Source: Hyphomicrobiales bacterium
GTDB lineage: Bacteria > Pseudomonadota > Alphaproteobacteria > Rhizobiales > JAJFHB01
Assembly: GCA_021775795.1 (NCBI GenBank)
Contig: JAJFHB010000444.1
Coordinates: forward strand, 1 to 5,869
DNA length: 5,869 bases
Direction of reading: 5' to 3'
In this document: piece by piece, positions 1 through 4,621 of the stretch
How the letters are laid out: each line of letters begins with the position of its first letter
Position numbering within the stretch: position 1 is the stretch's first letter
Notes under the pieces: generated by a model
The model's input: only the letters and a program-made list of their open reading frames with translations
Told to the model about the DNA's origin: nothing
Database searches by the model: none
Program-made: the position numbers and the translations under genes

Positions 1-96
1 GTCGCTCAGCGACGTGGCGGCAAAACCATTACGCCAAAACGCACCCAGTGCCGCCCGGCGAACAGTCTCTTCGCTGAATTGTCTCGGACGGCCCAT
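1..96 (-). CDS. TetR-family transcriptional regulator, N-terminal fragment (cut by window edge)
   Basis: Reading leftwards from an ATG at 96-94 gives 32 codons, open to the window edge, beginning MGRPRQFSEETVRRAALGAF and ending in GFAATSLSD. This is the typical N-terminus of TetR-family repressors. It has a basic G-R-P-R start, then helix 1 with alternating Ala/Phe (about residues 9-21), then the N-G-F-x-A-T-S-L segment that leads into the helix-turn-helix. The recognition helix and the whole ligand domain lie outside the window, so the effector cannot be guessed. A weak TAGG stands about 4 bases upstream of the start. The gene is divergent from the HAD hydrolase at 239, and TetR proteins often control a divergent neighbour, so that gene is its likeliest target (inference). 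Family assignment is fairly firm despite the short length. Confidence 0.85.
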   Translation of the reverse strand, partial: MGRPRQFSEETVRRAALGAFWRNGFAATSLSD

Positions 97-178
97 GTAC
101 CTAAAATCCATCTGTGGACCGGAAAAGTCAACGGCAACGGCCCGGAAATCAGAGAAACAAAAAGCATCAGGTGTTAGG

Positions 179-214
179 ATCGAACGCATTGAACCAACCG
201 ATCATGCACGCGAT
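179..214. promoter_or_regulatory. Candidate operator: interrupted inverted repeat between TetR and HAD genes
   Basis: The intergenic region contains ATCG-aac-GCAT at 179-189 and ATGC-acg-CGAT at 204-214, separated by 14 bases. The eight outer positions of each 11-base arm are perfectly complementary and the three central ones are not. It lies about 25-60 bases before the HAD start codon, where a repressor would block the HAD promoter. The rest of 97-238 shows no convincing consensus promoter. TTGAAC at 189-194 followed 17 bases later by GATTGT is only a weak match. Chance occurrence is possible. Confidence 0.3.
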
Positions 215-238
215 TGTTAATGCTGGAAGACTTGTCCC

Positions 239-946
239 ATGACACAGATCAAAGCCTTGTTCTTCGATGTTTTCGGAACCGTCGTCGACTGGCGCACGAG
301 CGTCATTCGCGAGCTTTCCGACTTTGGCGCTGCTCACAAACTTGATGCTGACTGGACGGCAATTGCAGACCAGTGGCGTGGCCTCTATCAACCTTCCATG
401 GAAGATGTGAGGAGCGGTCAAAGGCCGTGGATGATCCTGGATGAGCTTCATCTCGAAAGCCTCCAGGTGCTTTTGAAGCAGCACAAACTCGAAGGCCTGA
501 CCAGTGAGGATATCGCTGACCTGAACCGGGCCTGGCACCGCCTCGATCCCTGGCCCGACTGTGTCGAAGGGCTTACACGCCTGAAAGAGAAGCTCATCCT
601 CTCTACTCTGTCGAACGGCAACACATCGCTACTGGTGAGTATGGCGAAACGCGCGGGCCTGCCCTGGGATGTGATCCTTGGTGCCGAAACAGCGCAGGCC
701 TATAAGCCTCTGCCGCAGGCGTATTTGCGCAATATGGCTCTGCTCGATCTTCAACCCACCGAGTGCATGATGGTGGCCGCCCACAATGATGACCTCGCAG
801 CAGCCGCTGCACTTGGCATGCGCACGGCCTTCGTTGCCCGGCCGTTGGAATATGGTCCGCATCAACACAAGGACGTCGAGGCGGAGCAGGACTGGGACGT
901 CATTACCAACAGTATGATCGGACTCGCCGACGCGCTTGAATGCTAA
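239..946 (+). CDS. HAD-superfamily hydrolase, type II haloacid dehalogenase-like
   Basis: A 235-residue cytoplasmic protein of the usual length for (S)-2-haloacid dehalogenase-like HAD enzymes. These cleave the carbon-halogen bond of short 2-haloacids through an aspartyl-ester intermediate. Motif I is FFDVFGTVVDWR, with nucleophile D10 and T14. R47 in WRGLY matches the position of the family's halide/carboxylate-binding Arg. Motif II is LSNGN (S125, N126). Motif III is YKP (K156). Motif IV is AAHNDDLAAA, with D185 as the acidic residue. H182 sits where the well-studied L-DEX enzyme has Asn, a variation that I recall as common among HAD type II proteins. The helical cap spans about residues 18-105. 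The ATG at 239 has a purine-rich GGAAGA 9 bases upstream and puts motif I at the expected position. It is divergent from the TetR fragment. The natural substrate is unproven, and many relatives annotated this way may not be dehalogenases. Confidence 0.88.
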   Translation: MTQIKALFFDVFGTVVDWRTSVIRELSDFGAAHKLDADWTAIADQWRGLYQPSMEDVRSGQRPWMILDELHLESLQVLLKQHKLEGLTSEDIADLNRAWHRLDPWPDCVEGLTRLKEKLILSTLSNGNTSLLVSMAKRAGLPWDVILGAETAQAYKPLPQAYLRNMALLDLQPTECMMVAAHNDDLAAAAALGMRTAFVARPLEYGPHQHKDVEAEQDWDVITNSMIGLADALEC

Positions 947-1033
947 TGCCTGTTGTTTGCGCTGGATCAACATCCGACGTCAACGACATCGCTACACTCC
1001 TTCCAAGCTACAGCAGGCAGGAGCAAATTGGGT

Positions 1034-1426
1034 ATGACAAGGCACGACGCACAGACACGACGCAGAAACGCGGGCATTCTTACAATTTGTGGCATCGTGG
1101 GTTTGCTGTTCATGAGCGAACACAGCGCATTTGCCGATGAAGCGGAAAACAATCTTGTTGTGAGGATGCAAACAGAGCAGGGACACGAGATTGCGCAAAC
1201 CTGGTGCAGCAACTGTCATGTGATTGAAGCAAACGGAGAGGGCAGCATCGTCACGGAGGCCCCAACCTTCCAGGAGCTCGCGGGACGGGAAAACCAGAGT
1301 GATGCCACTCTTCGGGCCTTTCTAAACAAGCCTCACGAACCCATGCCACCGCTCAGTCTGGCGCGCGAGGAGATCGATGGCCTTATCGCCTACATCCTCA
1401 GCCTCGCACCAGCACCGCAAGACTAG
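1034..1426 (+). CDS. Small secreted class I c-type cytochrome
   Basis: A 130-residue precursor of a periplasmic monohaem electron carrier. Residues 1-34 form a signal peptide with a basic start (RRR at 9-11), a hydrophobic core (about 14-28) and a likely cleavage site after SAFA at 34. That leaves a mature protein of about 96 residues. The haem-attachment motif is CSNCH (C58, C61, H62). M104 in HEPMPPL is the likely distal haem ligand, and the C-terminal helix (about 110-124, EEIDGLIAYILSL) is typical of the fold. I chose the ATG at 1034 because AGGAG (1019-1023) lies 10 bases upstream and the signal peptide then starts normally. A TTG at 953 would add 27 residues with no signal character. 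It follows the HAD gene after 87 bases, with nothing recognisable between them. Its redox partner is not in the window, and a functional link with the HAD enzyme is not evident. The convergent DeoR gene ends 37 bases downstream, and no T-tailed terminator is visible in that gap. Confidence 0.88.
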   Translation: MTRHDAQTRRRNAGILTICGIVGLLFMSEHSAFADEAENNLVVRMQTEQGHEIAQTWCSNCHVIEANGEGSIVTEAPTFQELAGRENQSDATLRAFLNKPHEPMPPLSLAREEIDGLIAYILSLAPAPQD

Positions 1427-1463
1427 GCACAAACAGGGCGAAACCAACTTCGGTCAGGAGCGC

Positions 1464-2267
1464 TCAGGCGATGCGCACCAGCTCCTCTGCCGGTGCAAGA
1501 AGCGTTTCCACGCCCGCTTCATCCAGGGCATCTTGCAATTCCCGGTCCGGAGCCTTGTCGGTGATCAGCTGGTGAAAACCGTCAAGCCCGCAGACTGACA
1601 CCAGACCGGAGCGGCCAAACTTCGAATGGTCCGTCACGATCGAGGCCCTCTGCCCGCAGGTCAGGGCAATGCGGGCAAACTCAGCCTCCTGCAGATTATA
1701 ATCCATGGCGCCGGCCTCCGCATCAAGCGCACCGATGGAGATCATCACATGACGCACCCTGAAGCGTTTGATGAACTCAATTGCGGAAGCACCAAACGCT
1801 GCACCATTGTCGCCCCGCAACTCGCCACCGGCCATGTAAACAATATTGTCATTCACCGTGGCCAGCGTCCGGGCGATATCGGAAGAGTTGGTAACCACCG
1901 TCAGTCCGCGCCGGCGCAACAGTTCCCGTGCCAGCACTGATGTGGTCGTTCCCGTGTCCAGCAGCACTGTGTCCCCATCGTTGATCTGGCTTGCAGCAAG
2001 TTTCGCGATAGCCCGTTTGGCATAGGCATTTTCCCGCATGCGCTTTTCAAAACGCGCCTCCCCCACTCGGTGCGGCAGCGTAACCGCGCCGTGTACCTTC
2101 AGAAGTTCCCCGATCTCGGTCAGAGGCTTCACATCACGTCGGATCGATTCATGCGAAACCCCGAAACGGTCGGCCAGAGCTGATATGGAACAGGTTCCTT
2201 CTTCCCGCACGATACGGAGAATTTCCGCATGCCGCTTTGAATGACGAGGCGATGGCGTCTGGCTCAT
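1464..2267 (-). CDS. DeoR/GlpR-family transcriptional repressor
   Basis: A 267-residue cytoplasmic DNA-binding protein of normal family length. Residues about 12-65 form the DeoR winged helix-turn-helix: RHAEILRIVREEG, then FGVSHESIRRDVKPL, with the hallmark IRRD at 42-45, and KVHGA at 57-61 in place of the usual R-x-HGGA. Residues about 80-240 form the DeoR C-terminal sensor domain, which is related to sugar-phosphate isomerases. It shows DGDTVLLDTGTTT (97-109), VVTNS (124-128), GGELRG (147-152) and DHSKFGR (213-219). Members usually respond to phosphorylated sugars or related metabolites. No in-frame ATG, GTG or TTG exists between the start at 2267 and the upstream in-frame stop, so the start is well fixed, although its ribosome-binding site is poor. 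It is divergent from the betaine-type ABC importer and is the likely local regulator of that operon and of itself (inference). Confidence 0.93.
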   Translation of the reverse strand: MSQTPSPRHSKRHAEILRIVREEGTCSISALADRFGVSHESIRRDVKPLTEIGELLKVHGAVTLPHRVGEARFEKRMRENAYAKRAIAKLAASQINDGDTVLLDTGTTTSVLARELLRRRGLTVVTNSSDIARTLATVNDNIVYMAGGELRGDNGAAFGASAIEFIKRFRVRHVMISIGALDAEAGAMDYNLQEAEFARIALTCGQRASIVTDHSKFGRSGLVSVCGLDGFHQLITDKAPDRELQDALDEAGVETLLAPAEELVRIA

Positions 2268-2290
2268 TTGAAGGCTTTCATCGTCAACAT
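2264..2290 (-). other. Possible short upstream reading frame coupled to the DeoR gene
   Basis: On the minus strand an ATG at 2290-2288 opens an eight-residue frame, MLTMKAFK. Its TGA stop overlaps the ATG of the DeoR gene in an ATGA arrangement. The DeoR start itself lacks a good Shine-Dalgarno sequence, so coupled translation from this leader is conceivable. The leader also lacks a strong ribosome-binding site, and such overlaps arise by chance. Confidence 0.18.
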
Positions 2291-2324
2291 TTGCCGGTAG
2301 TGTGCCCTCATTACCCTAAAAAAC

Positions 2325-2338
2325 GCAAATTTATTTGC
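2325..2338. promoter_or_regulatory. Candidate operator: perfect palindrome GCAAAT-TT-ATTTGC
   Basis: Two perfectly complementary 6-base arms (2325-2330 and 2333-2338) flank a TT centre in the divergent region between the DeoR gene and the transporter. A third copy of the half-site, ATTTGC, lies at 2289-2294 near the DeoR start, and a near copy, GCAAAA, at 2388-2393 overlaps the proposed -10 of the transporter promoter. The placement suits a repressor acting on both directions. The DeoR-family protein is the obvious candidate ligand, but no binding specificity can be derived here. Confidence 0.35.
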
Positions 2339-2362
2339 CCCAAAGCCACAAAATCCCACAAA
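2338..2362 (-). repeat. Phased short direct repeats (TTTGTGG/TTTGGGG) upstream of the transporter promoter
   Basis: On the minus strand TTTGTGG occurs at 2362-2356 and again at 2352-2346, exactly one helical turn (10 bases) apart. A variant, TTTGGGG, follows at 2344-2338. The block ends five bases before the TTGACA box at 2367. Tandem direct half-sites on one face of the helix are a known operator layout for several DeoR-family regulators, so this is a second candidate binding array beside the palindrome. The copies are short, so chance is not excluded. Confidence 0.3.
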
Positions 2363-2366
2363 GTGA

Positions 2367-2395
2367 TTGACAGGGGTCCCTCCCGGCGCAAAACT
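2367..2395 (+). promoter_or_regulatory. Putative sigma-70-type promoter of the ABC importer
   Basis: TTGACA at 2367-2372 matches the -35 consensus perfectly. With a 17-base spacer the -10 position is AAAACT (2390-2395), a poor match sharing only three of six bases with TATAAT. A strong -35 with a weak -10 is usual for a regulated promoter. Transcription would begin near 2402 and leave a leader of about 80 bases before the binding-protein start. Confidence 0.35.
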
Positions 2396-2470
2396 TTCCC
2401 GGTACTGCATTGCTTCCGGCCCGACAGGGTCTGCTAACCATGGAAACGCGTGCCGCACATAAGACCGCTC

Positions 2471-2478
2471 GGGAGGAG
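2471..2478 (+). promoter_or_regulatory. Strong ribosome-binding site of the binding-protein gene
   Basis: GGGAGGAG ends four bases before the ATG at 2483. It decides the start: the in-frame ATG at 2450 lies upstream of this site and has none of its own, and starting there would put 11 extra polar residues before the signal peptide. Confidence 0.7.
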
Positions 2479-2482
2479 CCAA

Positions 2483-3445
2483 ATGACAAAAATGTTCCAC
2501 AATTCGAAGATGCTTATTGGTGCGCTTGCCGTCGCTGCAGCCACCGCAACAGCTGGCCCTGTATTGGCAGACGCCGAATCACAGGACCCGATCAGAATTA
2601 CACTGCACGACTGGACCGGCCAGTTGATCACCACCCAGATCATGGGTGAAGTGTTGATCCGCGCCGGCTACAACATTGAATATGTTCAAGCTGACTACAT
2701 TGCTCAGTTCGCCGGATTGAAAGAAGGCGATCTGCATCTGGCAATGGAAATCTGGGAAACCACGGGCCGTGATGCGATGGACGAAGCCACCGCAACCGGC
2801 AACGTCGTCAATCTCGGTGAAACCGGTATGCAGGCCATCGAGGAATGGTGGTATCCGACATACATGAAAGAGCTTTGCCCGGGCCTGCCCAACTGGGAAG
2901 CCCTTAATGACTGCGCTGAAGCATTTTCAACCCCGGAAACAGCACCCATGGGGCGCTACCTTGGCGGCCCTGTAACCTGGGGTGGCTTTGACGATGAACG
3001 CGCCGAGGCGCTTGGTCTTGACTATGAAGTGGTGCACGCAGGTACAGACGCGGCCCTGTTCGCTGAGCTGGAATCAGCATACCAGCGTCAGGCACCCATT
3101 TTGCTGTGGATCTACGCACCGCATTGGGCACCCGCAAAGTACGAAGGCGAATGGGTCGAATTTCCCGCTTACACCGCCGAGTGCTACAGCGATCCTTCCT
3201 GGGGCTCCAACACGGATGAAGCCTACGACTGCGGCAAGCCACGCGGTCCCATCTGGAAAGTCGCATGGGCAGGTATGGAAGACAAATGGCCGGGCGCGCA
3301 CACTGCTGCCGTCAAATTCGACGTAAATAATGACGAAATGGGCGCCATGGTGTCCGCCGTCGATCTTGAAGGTCTGAGCGTTGAAGAGGTTGTTGCATCC
3401 TGGATGGCGAGCAATGAAGCCCGCTGGTCAACCTGGATCCAGTAG
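2483..3445 (+). CDS. Periplasmic substrate-binding protein of a glycine-betaine/TMAO-type ABC importer (ProX/OpuAC family)
   Basis: A 320-residue precursor that captures the ligand in the periplasm and delivers it to the membrane complex. Residues 1-29 are a signal peptide with a cleavage site after VLA. No lipobox cysteine is present, so the protein is soluble. The OpuAC-type domain starts with IRITLHDWTGQLIT (37-50). GDLHLAMEIWETTG (82-95) and the EEWWYP segment (120-125) follow. Then come CPGLP (132-136), GRYLGGPVTW (157-166), ILLWIYAPHW (206-215) and DPSWG (237-241). Tryptophans W44, W91, W122/W123, W209 and W215 are candidates for an aromatic cage around a methylated amine. Four cysteines (C132, C144, C234, C250) could form two disulfides. 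From memory, the WWYP-CPGLP and DPSWG-YDCG blocks resemble TmoX, the TMAO-binding protein of Ruegeria, more than enterobacterial ProX. The WIYAPHW segment looks different, so the ligand may be another betaine-like compound. First gene of the importer operon, divergent from the DeoR repressor. Confidence 0.9.
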   Translation: MTKMFHNSKMLIGALAVAAATATAGPVLADAESQDPIRITLHDWTGQLITTQIMGEVLIRAGYNIEYVQADYIAQFAGLKEGDLHLAMEIWETTGRDAMDEATATGNVVNLGETGMQAIEEWWYPTYMKELCPGLPNWEALNDCAEAFSTPETAPMGRYLGGPVTWGGFDDERAEALGLDYEVVHAGTDAALFAELESAYQRQAPILLWIYAPHWAPAKYEGEWVEFPAYTAECYSDPSWGSNTDEAYDCGKPRGPIWKVAWAGMEDKWPGAHTAAVKFDVNNDEMGAMVSAVDLEGLSVEEVVASWMASNEARWSTWIQ

Positions 3446-3464
3446 CACCGGTACGAGGTCAGAC

Positions 3465-3495
3465 AAGGGGCAGCCGGTTGGCTGCCCCTTTCTTT
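3465..3495 (+). terminator. Rho-independent-type hairpin between binding-protein and ATPase genes
   Basis: AAGGGGCAGCC (3465-3475) pairs perfectly over 11 bases with GGCTGCCCCTT (3480-3490) around a GGTT loop. It is followed by TCTTT, giving a T-rich tail with the last arm bases (TTTCTTT at 3489-3495). It starts 20 bases after the binding-protein stop. Since ATPase and permease follow on the same strand, it probably works as a partial terminator or a 3'-end stabiliser, raising binding-protein mRNA over the rest of the operon, as in many binding-protein-dependent systems. Confidence 0.8.
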
Positions 3496-3551
3496 CCCAA
3501 TCGCTAATTTAGTTCCGCATCGCATTAGGCAATCGAAAGCGGTTGCGTGGT

Positions 3552-3584
3552 GAGGCTTTGACGCCTCCGCGCTGATCGGAGGGG
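3552..3584 (+). promoter_or_regulatory. Possible competing hairpins over the ATPase ribosome-binding site
   Basis: The ribosome-binding site GGAGGGG (3578-3584) can be masked by CCTCCG (3564-3569) pairing with CGGAGG (3577-3582) around a 7-base loop. The same CCTC can instead pair in GAGGC-TTTGAC-GCCTC (3552-3567), which would free the site. The two stems exclude each other. Both are short (6 and 5 bp), and a GGAGG site easily finds a CCTCC partner, so this is only suggestive. Nothing else is seen in 3496-3551. Confidence 0.22.
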
Positions 3585-3588
3585 CGGC

Positions 3589-4617
3589 ATGACAACGGCT
3601 GAAGTGAAACTTGCTTGCAAGTCCATATGGAAGCTGTTTGGTCCAGGCGCGGATAAGGCACTTTCCCAAAACCCCGATCTATCGCTCGAAGAAATCCAAA
3701 ATCACGGGCTGATAGGAGCTGTACGCAACGTCTCGCTGGACGTGCTGGAAGGCGAAATATTCGTCATCATGGGCTTGTCGGGGTCCGGCAAATCCACACT
3801 GGTCCGCTGCATGTCCCGACTTATCGAGCCGACAGCAGGACAATTGTTGTTCGGTGACATTGATCTCCTGCAGGCAAGTGCTGCTGAAATGATTGAAATC
3901 AGACGCCATCGCATGGGGATGGTGTTTCAGCATTTTGCCCTGCTGCCGCACCTCACTGTCCAGGGCAACGTCGCCTTCCCGCTGGAGGTCCAGGGAGTTG
4001 CCCAGGCTGAGCGGTTGGAACGCGCCCGCGAAGTTATCGAACTTGTCGGTCTCAAGGGCCGCGAACATTACTACCCCAGAGAGCTTTCCGGCGGTCAGCA
4101 GCAACGCGTCGGCATCGCCAGATCTCTCTGCGTCGAGCCGGAACTGTGGTTCCTCGATGAACCCTTCTCGGCCCTCGATCCGCTTATCCGGCGCGAAATG
4201 CAGGATGAATTCCTGCGCCTGCAAAAGCTGCTTGAGAAAACCATCGTCTTCATCACTCATGATTTCGACGAAGCTATCCGCCTGGCGGACCGCGTCGCGA
4301 TCATGAAGGACGGCGCCGTTGTACAGGTCGGCACACCGGAAGATCTGGTGGTGCGGCCGGCCACATCCTATGTGGCGGAATTCACCCGCGATGTTTCCCG
4401 CGCCAAAGTTCTCTCCGTTGCGGCCATCATGACCGCCCTGCCCGCACGCGCCCCAAAGGGCGGTTATGCCGGGGAAATCCCCGGCGCCATGCGCATCTCG
4501 GACCTCGCCAGTGAAATGCGTGGCCAGGACAAACCGTTTGCCGTGGTGGATGCGGATGGCAAGCGCATCGGCAGCATATCCCGTGACGATGTCATCGAAG
4601 TGTTGATGGAGGGATGA
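3589..4617 (+). CDS. ATP-binding protein of a glycine-betaine/proline-type ABC importer (ProV/OpuAA family)
   Basis: A 342-residue cytoplasmic ATPase that powers import by pairing with the permease encoded just downstream. All nucleotide-binding motifs are intact: Walker A GLSGSGKST (62-70), Q-loop Q114 in VFQHFALLPH, signature LSGGQQQR (166-173), Walker B WFLDEP (187-192), D-loop SALD (194-197) and switch H224 in THDFDEA. The extended N-terminus before the first strand (about 1-45, with KLFGPG and a Leu/Ile-rich stretch) is typical of the ProV branch. The tail after about residue 270 is short. Residues 301-340 (MRISDLASEM...PFAVVDADGKRIGSISRDDVIEVL) look like one CBS-type repeat. The stretch before it (275-300) is too degenerate to be called a second one, although OpuAA-like enzymes carry a CBS pair for ionic-strength sensing. 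The ATG at 3589 follows GGAGGGG with suitable spacing. The stop lies 4 bases before the permease start. Confidence 0.94.
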   Translation: MTTAEVKLACKSIWKLFGPGADKALSQNPDLSLEEIQNHGLIGAVRNVSLDVLEGEIFVIMGLSGSGKSTLVRCMSRLIEPTAGQLLFGDIDLLQASAAEMIEIRRHRMGMVFQHFALLPHLTVQGNVAFPLEVQGVAQAERLERAREVIELVGLKGREHYYPRELSGGQQQRVGIARSLCVEPELWFLDEPFSALDPLIRREMQDEFLRLQKLLEKTIVFITHDFDEAIRLADRVAIMKDGAVVQVGTPEDLVVRPATSYVAEFTRDVSRAKVLSVAAIMTALPARAPKGGYAGEIPGAMRISDLASEMRGQDKPFAVVDADGKRIGSISRDDVIEVLMEG

Positions 4618-4621
4618 TCGC

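Noticed and set aside
167..538. A 123-codon minus-strand frame over the HAD start
   Set aside because: It overlaps the conserved motif I region of the HAD gene and has no family features or ribosome-binding site.
953..1033. TTG start giving a longer cytochrome
   Set aside because: The extension has no signal-peptide character, and the ATG at 1034 has a good AGGAG site and a standard signal sequence.
1427..1463. Terminator between the convergent cytochrome and DeoR genes
   Set aside because: Only the 8-base palindrome GAGCGCTC (1458-1465) is present, with no T tract on either side.
2401..2413. Possible sigma-54 promoter (GG...GC with TTGC) before the binding-protein gene
   Set aside because: GG and GC are 11 bases apart instead of the strict 12, and the -24 element is only partly matched.
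2450..2482. Upstream ATG of the binding-protein gene
   Set aside because: It lies before the strong GGGAGGAG site, which clearly serves the ATG at 2483.
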